The notes under the pieces: generated by a model
The model's database searches: none
What the model saw: only the letters and a program-made list of their open reading frames with translations
What the model was told of the DNA's origin: nothing
In this document: positions 1-8,586 of the stretch, piece after piece
Layout: each line of letters begins with the position of its first letter
Numbering within the stretch: position 1 is the first letter of the stretch
Translations under genes and position numbers: made by a program
From: Nitrosococcus wardiae
Lineage (GTDB): Bacteria; Pseudomonadota; Gammaproteobacteria; Nitrosococcales; Nitrosococcaceae
Length of the DNA: 64,000 nt
NCBI RefSeq assembly: GCF_004421105.1
Contig: NZ_CP038033.1
Span: 515,659 to 579,658 of the forward strand
Direction: 5' to 3'

Positions 1-583
1 AAAAGGGAACTTGAGCCGGGGACTCAAAGGCTTTCTGCCCAGCGATCTCTGCAAATAGCTGCAGGTCAGTCTCCCGAGTCTGGGCCATCATGAAATGGCG
101 AAATGGCTCTCTTGCCCGTACCAAAGCCTCCATTACGGGAATTTCTTCTTGCAGGTAAGGCTTTACCCCCTCCTGGTAGGCCTTATCAAGGACCGGGCCC
201 ATGATAAAGAAAGTCAAAAATAGGGTAAGCCCAATCAGAATTTGGCTAGAGGGACTCTGGGCTAATCCCAAGGCCTGGCGCAGGATCGAGAGCACCACAA
301 TAATGCGGGTAAAGGAGGTCATCATCATGACCGCCGCCGGGAGTAGGGTAAGGGCTGTCATAAGTACTAAAATCTGCAAAGTGACGGTATAGGTCTGCTC
401 GCCACTCCCCTCTGTCGTCACCGCTAGCGCCGGCACACCGGGTGCAGCCAAACTTACTGCTGGAGGCAGCAACAGCAACGCAGCCAACCAGACACAGAGC
501 GCTAACTTGCCTCCCCCGGGCTTGAATTCCCCCCCGCTGGCTTGCCTTTTCTTCCTCTGCCAGAATTTTCTTTCCCCCCTCAT
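1..583 (-). CDS. fliP: Flagellar export gate protein FliP (3' part beyond window)
   Basis: FliP forms the core of the inner-membrane export gate of the flagellar type III secretion apparatus, with FliQ and FliR. The ATG at 583-581 overlaps the fliO stop (ATGA), showing translational coupling. I read about 194 codons before the edge: a basic N-terminus, a signal-like hydrophobic stretch (LALCVWLAALLLLPPAVSLA), then the FliP signature with LVLMTALTLLPAAVMMMTSF, RIIVVLSILRQALG and FLTFFIMGPV. The conserved AREPFRHFM segment follows. The C-terminal half and any fliQ/fliR lie outside. It is the last visible gene of the fliL-M-N-O-P operon. Identification is secure from the motif run and gene order. 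Confidence 0.95.
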   Translation of the reverse strand, partial: MRGERKFWQRKKRQASGGEFKPGGGKLALCVWLAALLLLPPAVSLAAPGVPALAVTTEGSGEQTYTVTLQILVLMTALTLLPAAVMMMTSFTRIIVVLSILRQALGLAQSPSSQILIGLTLFLTFFIMGPVLDKAYQEGVKPYLQEEIPVMEALVRAREPFRHFMMAQTRETDLQLFAEIAGQKAFESPAQVPF

Positions 584-1071
584 GGCGACTCCCCTGGTCT
601 CAACGCTCGTTCCAAATGCTGGACAAAGGGGCTTCTCGAGGAGTGAGGAGGCATCGGGAGAGGAGTCTTCAGCACATGCAGGGTCCGTATCTGCCCTGGA
701 CAAACCCCAAGCAACAACTGTTGCTCGCCAACCTGCACTAATACGACCCGTTCCCGGGTCCCCAGGGAGATCCCTTCCAGAATTTGTAGGTTGCGATGCG
801 CGCCACGTTGCAAGCCAGGAAGCCGACGCAAAAGCCAAGCCGCTAAGGCAATAATTGCCAGCACTAGCCCCAGTGCAAAAACCATCTGCAGCACTTCACC
901 CGCAGCAACTTTCTGGGCAGAAAATCCCGAGGTTGGTTCCTCGCTTCCCTGGGCTTGTTCTCCTGATATTGTGGTCGGCTGGGCGGTTATGCTTGCGGCC
1001 CAAGCCGCCTGCCCTGTAGAGACCAACAGCGATAAGGCAAAGACAATAACAGGATAAGGGAATTTACTCAT
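580..1071 (-). CDS. fliO: Flagellar biosynthesis protein FliO
   Basis: FliO is a small membrane protein that helps assemble the FliP/FliR export gate. The 163-aa product has a signal-like N-terminus (VIVFALSLLVSTGQAAWA) and one strong transmembrane segment near residues 58-80 (LQMVFALGLVLAIIALAAWL). A cytosolic domain follows with the FliO-type pattern LQILEGISLGTRERVVLVQV. Size and topology are usual for FliO. It overlaps fliN upstream by 4 bp and fliP downstream by 4 bp, so all three are probably translationally coupled. Sequence conservation in FliO is low, so gene order carries part of the weight. Confidence 0.9.
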   Translation of the reverse strand: MSKFPYPVIVFALSLLVSTGQAAWAASITAQPTTISGEQAQGSEEPTSGFSAQKVAAGEVLQMVFALGLVLAIIALAAWLLRRLPGLQRGAHRNLQILEGISLGTRERVVLVQVGEQQLLLGVCPGQIRTLHVLKTPLPMPPHSSRSPFVQHLERALRPGESP

Positions 1072-1526
1072 TTTAACTTCCTTACCCGCTCGGTGGTGCT
1101 GATCACATCGGTAAGACGAATACCAAATTTCTCATTGACCACCACGACTTCGCCATGGGCAATAAGACAGCCATTGACTAACACATCTAGGGGTTCCCCA
1201 GCGAGCCGATCCAATTCCACGACCGAACCCCGAGTTAATTTCAGTAAATCTCGGATGCTAATCCTGGTACGCCCTATTTCCATGGCTATGGTCACCGGAA
1301 TATCCAAAATAAGATCCAAGTTAATATCCTTGGCAGCTGCTGTGGGATCAGCTGCCAACTCTTCCAATGCTGCCGGGGTATAGGGCTCGGCAGATGACTC
1401 CGCCTGGGCCTTGGAGGTCGACGTTTGCCCTTGCTTAGAACCCAAATCGCCAATTTGCTCTCCCGCCAGCGAGGCTACCCATTCATCAGCGGCAGTGGGA
1501 TCTTGATTTTTAGGATGATCGGTCAT
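1068..1526 (-). CDS. fliN: Flagellar motor switch protein FliN
   Basis: FliN is a C-ring component involved in rotation switching and in docking of export substrates. The 152-aa protein has a low-complexity acidic N-terminal tail (about residues 1-70) and a C-terminal SpoA domain from about residue 75. In it I see DIPVTIAMEIGRTRISIRDL, GSVVELDRLAGEPLDVLVNG, then IAHGEVVVVNEKFGIRLTDV, which is diagnostic for FliN. The ATG lies inside the 3' end of fliM (17-bp overlap) and the stop overlaps fliO, indicating one polycistronic unit. Confidence 0.96.
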   Translation of the reverse strand: MTDHPKNQDPTAADEWVASLAGEQIGDLGSKQGQTSTSKAQAESSAEPYTPAALEELAADPTAAAKDINLDLILDIPVTIAMEIGRTRISIRDLLKLTRGSVVELDRLAGEPLDVLVNGCLIAHGEVVVVNEKFGIRLTDVISTTERVRKLK

Positions 1527-2559
1527 AGGCGACCTTCTGGCTTAAAGTAGGCTTCTCCGCAAACAATCCCTGATGGGGCAAAGATTCGACTACTTTCAAG
1601 GCGTAATTATCGTTATGAACCCCATAACGGGCACGAAACACCGGAACCCCATCTGCCAAGGCAGTGAGGGTAGAGGACAAGTCAATGGGCAAAATATCAC
1701 CCGGCTCAAGCGCTAATATTTCTCGTAAGGAAAGTTGGGTCTCTGCAAGGGTACAGGATAGCTCGACCTCTGCTTCCAGAATTTTTTCTTGCAGAGCCTG
1801 ATCCCAGCGTTCGTCTACTTGGTTGGCGCCACTTTGCCTTCCCACCTCCAATAATTCACGAATGGGCTCCAGCATGGCATAGGGCAAAGTAATATGGAAT
1901 TCCCCCCCCCCTCCATCGAACTCCACGTAAAAGGTGGAGACCACCACCACTTCACTGGGGCTAACAATGGTGGCAAACAGAGGGTTAGGTTCTGCCTGTA
2001 GATACTCAAAACGCACCGCGAGTACGGGCTCCCAAGCCTGCTCCAGATCTGCAAACACCTTCTTGAGGACGAGCTGGACAATACGTACTTCAGTGGGCGT
2101 AAACTCCCGACCTTCAATACAGGCCTGGGAGCGGCGAGCATAAGTTCGGCCTGAACCACCGAAATAATTATCCACCATCATAAACACCAGCTTCGGGTCA
2201 AACACGAGCAAGCTAGTGCCCTGTAGGGGGGACATTTGCACCATATTCAAGCTAGTAGGAACAAACAAGGTGTGGATATATTCGGAAAACTTAACCATCT
2301 GCATACCCGACACCGTCACATCGATAGCGCGCCGAAATAGGTTAAATAGGCTGCGGCGAAGCTGACGGACGAAACGCTCATTAATCATCTCCAAAGCTGG
2401 CAGGCGGGCTCGAACAATGCGGTCTTCACTGCCAAAATCGTAGGGGCGAACCGCCTCTTCACCTGCTATAGCTTCGGTCTCGATATCAACCTCGCCATCG
2501 CTCATGCCTGACAGCAAGGCATCGACTTCATCCTGAGAAAGAATGTCGGTAGCAGCCAT
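1510..2559 (-). CDS. fliM: Flagellar motor switch protein FliM
   Basis: FliM links the CheY-P signal to the C-ring. The 349-aa protein is of normal length. Its N-terminus contains the CheY-P-binding motif LSQDEVDALLSG (residues 7-18). A middle CheC-like domain follows with the conserved GGSG segment (DNYFGGSGRTYARR), and the C-terminal SpoA domain includes LSLREILALEPGDILPIDL. The gene lies 3 bp after fliL and overlaps fliN. Nothing looks damaged. Confidence 0.97.
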   Translation of the reverse strand: MAATDILSQDEVDALLSGMSDGEVDIETEAIAGEEAVRPYDFGSEDRIVRARLPALEMINERFVRQLRRSLFNLFRRAIDVTVSGMQMVKFSEYIHTLFVPTSLNMVQMSPLQGTSLLVFDPKLVFMMVDNYFGGSGRTYARRSQACIEGREFTPTEVRIVQLVLKKVFADLEQAWEPVLAVRFEYLQAEPNPLFATIVSPSEVVVVSTFYVEFDGGGGEFHITLPYAMLEPIRELLEVGRQSGANQVDERWDQALQEKILEAEVELSCTLAETQLSLREILALEPGDILPIDLSSTLTALADGVPVFRARYGVHNDNYALKVVESLPHQGLFAEKPTLSQKVAYDRSS

Positions 2560-2562
2560 GGG

Positions 2563-3093
2563 TTATTGCATTATAAAACTGGTGAAATAAACTGCTTCTA
2601 CTCCTTTGATCCCAGCCTGATCTTCCAAAACCTGATTGATCTCATGCCGTGCAGCTTCCCGCAGTTGCTCCTTACCTTCAATGGTATGTAGTGTTTCGTA
2701 GTCCTGGTGGCTTAACAGCAGCAATAGGCTGTTGCGAATAGCTGGCCTGTGGTTTTTTATGGCTTCGATTATTTCTGAATCACGGGCCATCGCTTCCATC
2801 TTAACTTGCAAAAAACGCACCTGACGCTGGCTTTGGCGATAGAAATTGACCACAAAAGCAGGGGCTAGGGAATGATAAATGGCAGGATATTGAGGGACTT
2901 TTGATACTTCGACGCTATCAGCAGCAGCCTCCCTGATAGCGGCTTTAGGCGTGAGCGCACCGGTTAGAAATAAAACTACTCCCACCGCTATTACGACCAC
3001 TAGCACAATGATAATACTGACAAGAATAATCAGGGTCCTTTTAGAGATACCGCTGCCCTTAACCTCCCAATCCACCTCACTACTCTGAGCCAT
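2563..3093 (-). CDS. fliL: Flagellar basal body protein FliL
   Basis: FliL is a single-pass inner-membrane protein that associates with the stators and supports motor torque. I place the start at the ATG at 3093-3091 (176 aa), preceded by an AGAGGA ribosome site. The frame stays open up to 3144, but that upstream stretch overlaps the sigma-54 promoter. The protein has a short cytosolic head, one transmembrane helix (about residues 17-45, LIILVSIIIVLVVVIAVGVV) and a periplasmic domain with ALAPAFVVNFYRQSQRQVRF-type FliL conservation and HRPAIRNSLLLLLSHQDYET. It is the first gene of the fliLMNOP operon. Confidence 0.94.
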   Translation of the reverse strand: MAQSSEVDWEVKGSGISKRTLIILVSIIIVLVVVIAVGVVLFLTGALTPKAAIREAAADSVEVSKVPQYPAIYHSLAPAFVVNFYRQSQRQVRFLQVKMEAMARDSEIIEAIKNHRPAIRNSLLLLLSHQDYETLHTIEGKEQLREAARHEINQVLEDQAGIKGVEAVYFTSFIMQ

Positions 3094-3138
3094 GGGGTCT
3101 ATTCCTCTTCTCAAGCAAGAATTATTACTCTTGATTTT

Positions 3139-3156
3139 GAGCAAACCCCGTGCCAG
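3139..3156 (-). promoter_or_regulatory. Sigma-54 promoter of the fliL operon
   Basis: The minus strand at 3155-3140 reads TGGCACGGGGTTTGCT, a full match to the -24/-12 consensus TGGCACG-N4-TTGCW. It sits about 47 bp upstream of the fliL ATG at 3093. Middle flagellar operons in many gammaproteobacteria use sigma-54 with an FleQ-type activator; activator sites were not identified here. The promoter also settles the fliL start, because the longer frame would begin inside it. Confidence 0.85.
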
Positions 3157-3316
3157 TTCCTGTGAAGATAAAAGAACTTACTGATTTAAATGACCTTACC
3201 GCAAAGGGGTCCTTAACCGTCAAATAAATGACCCCTCTTCTTGGCAGTACTTTGACAAAAAATTGACTTTCCGCTCTAACAGCGGTTCCCATTTAGATGG
3301 AACTTTATTAGCCTGA

Positions 3317-3467
3317 ATTGTTCACCACCAAGACACAAAGGACACGAAGGTGAGGGAATCTCACTCAGGTGGGAGAAATTGATGGATAGGCTCATTGCTA
3401 ACCAAGCAACTTATTTTAATCTATTTAACTTTTTGACCTCTTAGTGCCTTTGTGGTGATCTCATGAA
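3317..3467. repeat. MITE-like element with imperfect terminal inverted repeats
   Basis: The left end TTCACCACCAAGACACAAAGG (from about 3320) and the right end, whose complement reads TTCATGAGATCACCACAAAGG (3467 back to about 3447), form imperfect terminal inverted repeats around roughly 90 bp of AT-rich DNA with no gene. A related CACCAAGGCGCTAAGATCAC sequence lies upstream of the sulfotransferase gene at 57879. Strings of this kind recur in many bacterial genomes. Mobility is inferred only. Confidence 0.5.
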
Positions 3468-3682
3468 TTATCAGGTTAGGTTTGAGGTCAGCGTGACGAG
3501 ACCATTGGCGGGCAAGGGTGATCGGGACCGTGGGCTCTGTGGACCCATGCAGACCGGTAAACGCCCGTTCCTGGAAGGGAGGGATTTAAAAGAGGTCGGT
3601 CAGGCTTACTCCGGGCCAACTGGGTTGCAGCTCAAGGGGAGCCGCTATAGTTTTTCGAAAGACACCCTGCGGGTCCGTCACC
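3468..3682. other. Unassigned intergenic stretch, no gene recognised
   Basis: About 215 bp between the repeat at 3317-3467 and the 3' end of the epimerase gene. It is GC-richer than the preceding AT-rich segment. A plus-strand frame of 131 codons crosses it, but that frame continues antisense through the epimerase gene and matches no family I know. I see no tRNA, terminator or promoter here. A decayed gene or an RNA element is possible. Confidence 0.3.
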
Positions 3683-4732
3683 TTAACTTTGCTCTCGATC
3701 CCCCGTGCTATTCTGAGGCAATTCCAGTGATTTCGGAGGGGAGCGCAACAAACCAAGATTTGCGAGGATCTCAGGCAAGGCCGTCTCCAGCGAATGCTGG
3801 GGCCTATAACCTAATTCCTTCCGTATTTTGGCACAGCTATACCAGGCAGAACCGATGAGCTTGTATAAAACCCGAGAATTCAAAGGAACTCTTCTCTTCA
3901 ATACCCGTTCCACAAGATCCCCCGCCTTAGCTCCCGTTCGAAGTAGCCCTGCCGGAAAGTACCACCAGGGGACATGTCGGTCTAATGCTTGGCAAAGCAA
4001 TATATAAATTTGGCGAGAGGAATAAATATAGCCATCGGTCACAATATAAGTTTGATGATCGGCCAGGGGGTTTTCAGCTATAAGCAACATTGCCTGCACC
4101 ACATCATCCACATGGACCATGGAACGCCGATTTTCCACCTCAGGTAATGGCGGAAACCACCCTCGATCAATTGCCATGGCCATTCGGGGGAGGTTTCCCT
4201 TATGGTCACCCCCATATACCATGGGAAGCCGCAGGTTACAAACCTGCATATCGTAAATACGGCCCGCTTCCAGTACCACCTGCTCAGCGGCTAACTTCGC
4301 CCGACCATAGGCGGTTTGAGGAGCAACAGGACTGGCCTCATCGAGACACTCCCGTCCTCCCTCGCCCATAGCCTTAACACTACTTATAAAAATAAATCGT
4401 CTAACACCGGTTTGTGCAGCCAACTCTAGGAGTTTCCTGGTCCCCTCTACGATAACTTTTCGATGGAGTTGCTCTACTTCACCGCTATCATCATCTTCGG
4501 CAAAGCTGCCACTAGCCAGATGAAAAACCGTATCTACATCTTTGCATAAGTTACCGAGCATTCGAGGCTCAGTGAGATCTCCTCGAAACACGCTTAGTGA
4601 ATCGGTAGGCCATATTGCTTTAGCCTTTTCTACATTTCTCACCAATACTCGGATCGAATCTCCTCTCGGTAATAATAGGGCGACTAGGCGCTGACCGATA
4701 AAACCCGTCGCACCTGTAATCAGTGCCCTCAT
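3683..4732 (-). CDS. NAD-dependent epimerase/dehydratase (extended SDR)
   Basis: An extended short-chain dehydrogenase/reductase that probably acts on a nucleotide sugar. The 349-aa protein opens with the Rossmann motif TGATGFIG (residues 7-14). It has DVDTVFHLAS typical of the family and the catalytic YxxxK as YGRAK near residue 142, preceded by a conserved serine region (FIFISSVKAMG). The C-terminal part (LNSRVLYKLIGSAWYSCAKI, then GYRPQHSLE) is typical of UDP-glucose 4-epimerase-like sugar enzymes. It is followed by a GT2 gene on the same strand, suggesting glycan precursor supply. The exact sugar cannot be told. Confidence 0.85.
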   Translation of the reverse strand: MRALITGATGFIGQRLVALLLPRGDSIRVLVRNVEKAKAIWPTDSLSVFRGDLTEPRMLGNLCKDVDTVFHLASGSFAEDDDSGEVEQLHRKVIVEGTRKLLELAAQTGVRRFIFISSVKAMGEGGRECLDEASPVAPQTAYGRAKLAAEQVVLEAGRIYDMQVCNLRLPMVYGGDHKGNLPRMAMAIDRGWFPPLPEVENRRSMVHVDDVVQAMLLIAENPLADHQTYIVTDGYIYSSRQIYILLCQALDRHVPWWYFPAGLLRTGAKAGDLVERVLKRRVPLNSRVLYKLIGSAWYSCAKIRKELGYRPQHSLETALPEILANLGLLRSPPKSLELPQNSTGDREQS

Positions 4733-4773
4733 CCTAAAATTAGACGCTTTCGATAGACCAAGAGGGAAGGTTA

Positions 4774-5859
4774 CTAACTACTATGAGCTCGTTTCGTTGG
4801 CACCTCTGAAGCGCCAGAACTCTCCGGGTTAACCCCGCACGTGGCGTCTGAAGGGTTAGCAGGCAATTTTGGCGGACGCGTGGCCAAATAAAAAGTATTT
4901 CGCATTCTAAACCCGATCCTAGTTTTAGTTTCTGTGACAAGCTGCCATAGCAAGGCCAATCCAGCCAGTACACAAAAGCGACCCCACACCCCACTGATCA
5001 CTAACCCCATGAGCGGCAGAGGATATTGGTGGCGGAAAAATTTCCGGTAGAAATACACCATCCCTTTGTGCTTATGCCAAAGCACTTGGATAGGCCGGTT
5101 CCGACTACAGGTACCTTTATAATGAACCACCTCTGCACTAGGGACGAACAAAATTTTCCAACCGGCCTGCCGGAATCGCATGCACCAGTCCAAATCCTCA
5201 CAATGGAGAAAATAATTCTCATCCAACAAGCCTACCTGCTTTAGCCCCTCTTGCCGAACCAACATAAAAGCTCCCGAGATGGCTTCCAGAAAAACCGATC
5301 CTCTAGGCAAAGCCTGACCACTAAGAACAAACCCTTGAAACCTCGGATGATGGGGAAAAAATCTATTCAAATGAAGGATTCGGACCAAACTCCGCCACGG
5401 CGTAGGCACGCTGCGGCGACACCCTGCCTGCTCAGTTCCATCTGGGTTACGGATCAGACAACCGGCCATTCCCACGTCTGGGCGGCTGGCTATTTCTTCA
5501 AGCATTTTAGAAAAAGTATTTGGGCGAATAACACAGTCGGGATTTAGCAACAGCACATAATCCCCCACCACCTGCCTGAGCGCAATATTATTCGCCCGGG
5601 CGAATCCTAGGTTACGGCCATTTTCAATCACCCGGACTCGAAGATCTCTACCCACCACACTTTGTAAACACACTAGGCTGCTATCCTGGGAACCATTATC
5701 CACAACGATAACTTCTAATGGGATATCGGCTTCTAACACAGAGCGCACAGCCTCGGTCAGCAACCAACCGCCATTAAAGTTCACCATCACCACAGAGACG
5801 AGTGGACGCTGCCTCACCCCCTTTTGCTTGGTCCTATGCTCCCCATTTATACTTTTCAT
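4774..5859 (-). CDS. Glycosyltransferase family 2 protein
   Basis: A GT-A fold transferase, probably adding a sugar (rhamnosyltransferase-like) to a surface glycan. The 361-aa protein carries VSVVMVNFNGGWLLTEAVRS at residues 22-41, then VIVVDNGSQDSS and NLGFARANNIALRQ. The metal-binding region follows as LLLNPDCVI, with the acceptor-side motif DENYFLHCEDLDWCMRFRQAG (about residue 225). A hydrophobic C-terminal stretch (LMGLVISGVWGRFCVLAGLALL) suggests membrane association. It lies 41 bp upstream of the epimerase start on the same strand. Confidence 0.9.
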   Translation of the reverse strand: MKSINGEHRTKQKGVRQRPLVSVVMVNFNGGWLLTEAVRSVLEADIPLEVIVVDNGSQDSSLVCLQSVVGRDLRVRVIENGRNLGFARANNIALRQVVGDYVLLLNPDCVIRPNTFSKMLEEIASRPDVGMAGCLIRNPDGTEQAGCRRSVPTPWRSLVRILHLNRFFPHHPRFQGFVLSGQALPRGSVFLEAISGAFMLVRQEGLKQVGLLDENYFLHCEDLDWCMRFRQAGWKILFVPSAEVVHYKGTCSRNRPIQVLWHKHKGMVYFYRKFFRHQYPLPLMGLVISGVWGRFCVLAGLALLWQLVTETKTRIGFRMRNTFYLATRPPKLPANPSDATCGVNPESSGASEVPTKRAHSS

Positions 5860-5979
5860 GAACGGGCCTGCCCGCGCAGTTTTCTGGAATGAATTTTCTC
5901 TCAGTTTAGCATGGCTAGGGCAAAAAATTATTAAAACCGCTATGCTAACCCTAAGATTATCAAATCAATTTTAAAAGTT

Positions 5980-8508
5980 TTAAAAGCCAAAACGCTCTAA
6001 TTGCAAAGTTTCATTGACCGAAAGCACATTGTTAATGGCCACCGTTGCGGTAGTATCCGAGGTAAAAGAAATAGAGAGGTGACCACTCGCTACTCCATTA
6101 ATTGTAGACCCTGCAGCATCAAAATGATGGGCAATATCTGTGCCAGACGGGAGAGATGGACCCAAAAACCGATATGCTGTTCCCGAATAGGTCGTCGCAG
6201 ACTTCATAGGACCCGCTGTAAGTATCCAAAACGGCTCTCCCCGCCTGCTATCATAAACATACCATACCGCAGTTAACACAGTACCTTGAATATTAATAAA
6301 AAACCCGTGTCCATTCTGTTGCCCATTCCACCATAAACCATCATGCTTAGAAGTATAGGGGATTAGAGGGTTTTGCTCAGCCGCTGGATATCCTAGAAAA
6401 GGCTGGGCCTGAAGGTTAAAGGTATTGGGGGAGATCAAATTGTCGCCATTGAGTTGGATCTTAATAGCCGCTTCATCAGAATTGATAAAATCAATATCAA
6501 GGCGCCCCATCCCTCTTGAGACCACAGTGCTGCCATGGCCATCAAAAAAAGAGCTCAAGGATGACTTTAATATTGGCCCTTGAAAAGCGTATAGAATACC
6601 CGAATACTGATCTGAAGTCCCCATGGGACCCGCAGAAAGCAACCAAAATGGATTGCCCACCCTATCATAGGTATACCAAGCCGCCACTAAGGTATCATTA
6701 CGGACATCGACAAAGAAACCATGCCCATTCTGTGATGGACTCCACCATATTCCAGAAAAGGGTGAGCGTCTCCCATTGGCTACAAAATTCTCAAGGGCCA
6801 ATGTGCCAGCCCCATATTCATTATCCTTACCCCTAAAAGCGCGGTCTATACTCGCCTGTTGCAGCAATAGCTTAAGTTTCTGGGCGCTACGATTGGGATC
6901 TTGGGATTTGAGCAGTGCTGCCGCGCCCGCGACATGGGGAACCGCAGCAGAAGTACCAAAAAAGGGGCCTAGAACCACTGTACTCACCCCATCAGGCGCA
7001 ATAATATCAGGCTTAATGCGACCATCCCAGGTGGGCCCCAGGGAGGACACCGGCTCTAGTTGCTGGGTCAAGACATCCATGGCACCGACAGTGAATACAC
7101 CACGGCCATCGCCTGGTAAAACTAAGGTGCTATCGGCATTTTGATACTCCATAGGAAAGGCCTTTCCCTGGCTACCGCCGATAAATAACCGCAGTAAATT
7201 CTCGCCAGTTTCAAGGCTCGCGCCCACGATAAAAACATGATACGTACCCGTCATTGGCGCCGCAAAAAAAGCTTGTTCTATCGGCTCCTGACCTAACAAC
7301 CCTGTCTGGAATCCCACTGATGAGGCACAGGCATTATCCGGAGAAAACTGGACTGTACCTGGGCAAAAGATGTAAAGATCATAATCCTGGTCAGAGCGAG
7401 GACGGGACGGATCTTCGCCCCAATCGTCCCAGTTAAGGATGACACGCACCAAGTCTCCTGCCCGCAATTCTAGATTTAAGGCCTCATCATTATTGCTAAA
7501 CTCGTGGGCACCGTTACCATCCACGTCACGAAAAGTGCCGCTCCAGTAGTTTTGCTGTTCATTCCCAGCAGCAGTAACAAACAAAATACCTGCTTCATCG
7601 AATAATCGACTTGCAGCTGTAGAAACTGGACTTCTACCATCTAGTGGACCAAGATTATCAAAGCCAAGGGAAAATGAAACAATAGAAACTTCTTGAGTGC
7701 GCAGCCAATCTAGTGCCGCCATGTATTCCAATTCTGTACCAGCGGCAACCAAGGTCAGCTCAATATCCGGAGCCATATCGTAGAGGATTTCAGCCACTGC
7801 AGTGCCGTGATTGTTTCCTTCAAATCCCTCGCCTAGATTAAAATTTTTTATGGTAACCTCAAGGGGTAATTCGTCCCCCAAGAGATTCCGATATCCCTGA
7901 AATCCCCTATCTAAAATAGCGACTTGTACCCCCTTTCCGGTTATGCCTAGCTGGTGGAGCCTGTGAGCGGAAGTCACAAAGACTCCTTCACTGGATGAAT
8001 CCGGATGTGCGCCTTTGTTTGGATGTCCCGATTTATCCCCGGCAAACCGGTAAAGTTCAGGACGAGTCTCTTGCCGGGGCTCAGCACGGTGGGGTAGCCG
8101 TACATACCGCACCTGAGGCAAGGCCGCCAGCTCGGATACTCGCTCTAGAGGCAACAACACCTGTAGCTGTTCACCACGCTCGATCTCCACCCTACCCCCC
8201 AGTTTTTCAATGGCTGAACGCGTTTCTGCCGTCAGGGGTCCATCCAGGAGAATATGGATTTGTACAGGTTGTTCTTGCGATGTTCCTTTTGGGCTGCTCC
8301 TTGCCTCTAGCATCTTTTGCAAGCGATATTCGATACGGGAGTGTAAGAGCCTAGACGCTCCTGAATTGGAGGAAAAAACCTCGTTGTTTTCTAGCCTATT
8401 GTTGCTAATGTCATTTCCATGTGCTGGAATGAGCGTTAAGCTGATACCCGCCGTAAAGGCCGTCAGCAGGCAATACTGGACTAATTTACAGATAATTTCT
8501 TCGCTCAC
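5980..8508 (-). CDS. Secreted subtilisin-like serine protease with duplicated C-terminal WW-GHGFF domain
   Basis: An exported S8-family peptidase of 842 aa. The GTG start has a GGAG site 8 bp before it. A signal peptide covers about residues 1-30, followed by an inhibitor-like propeptide (60-140). The catalytic triad is visible: Asp near 200 (VAILDRGFQGY), His near 234 (NNHGTAVAEI), Ser near 520 (GTSAAVPHVAGAAA), with the oxyanion Asn near 316 (TAAGNEQQN). A beta-rich domain (about 330-450) is inserted between Asn and Ser. The C-terminus holds two copies, about 585-700 and 722-842, of a domain beginning GIWWSPSQNGHGFF or GLWWNGQQNGHGFF and containing WYxYD and PFWxLxAGPM. The repeat domain I cannot name. 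Export by the T2SS encoded at 34-40 kb is possible. Confidence 0.92.
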   Translation of the reverse strand: MSEEIICKLVQYCLLTAFTAGISLTLIPAHGNDISNNRLENNEVFSSNSGASRLLHSRIEYRLQKMLEARSSPKGTSQEQPVQIHILLDGPLTAETRSAIEKLGGRVEIERGEQLQVLLPLERVSELAALPQVRYVRLPHRAEPRQETRPELYRFAGDKSGHPNKGAHPDSSSEGVFVTSAHRLHQLGITGKGVQVAILDRGFQGYRNLLGDELPLEVTIKNFNLGEGFEGNNHGTAVAEILYDMAPDIELTLVAAGTELEYMAALDWLRTQEVSIVSFSLGFDNLGPLDGRSPVSTAASRLFDEAGILFVTAAGNEQQNYWSGTFRDVDGNGAHEFSNNDEALNLELRAGDLVRVILNWDDWGEDPSRPRSDQDYDLYIFCPGTVQFSPDNACASSVGFQTGLLGQEPIEQAFFAAPMTGTYHVFIVGASLETGENLLRLFIGGSQGKAFPMEYQNADSTLVLPGDGRGVFTVGAMDVLTQQLEPVSSLGPTWDGRIKPDIIAPDGVSTVVLGPFFGTSAAVPHVAGAAALLKSQDPNRSAQKLKLLLQQASIDRAFRGKDNEYGAGTLALENFVANGRRSPFSGIWWSPSQNGHGFFVDVRNDTLVAAWYTYDRVGNPFWLLSAGPMGTSDQYSGILYAFQGPILKSSLSSFFDGHGSTVVSRGMGRLDIDFINSDEAAIKIQLNGDNLISPNTFNLQAQPFLGYPAAEQNPLIPYTSKHDGLWWNGQQNGHGFFINIQGTVLTAVWYVYDSRRGEPFWILTAGPMKSATTYSGTAYRFLGPSLPSGTDIAHHFDAAGSTINGVASGHLSISFTSDTTATVAINNVLSVNETLQLERFGF

Positions 8509-8586
8509 TTGCTTGCTCCAGTCACTTTTAGATAATCCTTGAGAAAGGCAGTAATTAGTAAAATTTACGTTTTAAAGAAACATAGC

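Noticed and set aside
3241-3260. Second sigma-54-like site on the plus strand (TTGGCAGTACTTTGAC)
   Set aside because: The -24 and -12 elements are both imperfect and no plus-strand gene follows.
3463-3858. Plus-strand frame of 131 codons
   Set aside because: Its second half is antisense to the end of the epimerase gene, it matches no family and has no good ribosome site; treated as unassigned sequence.
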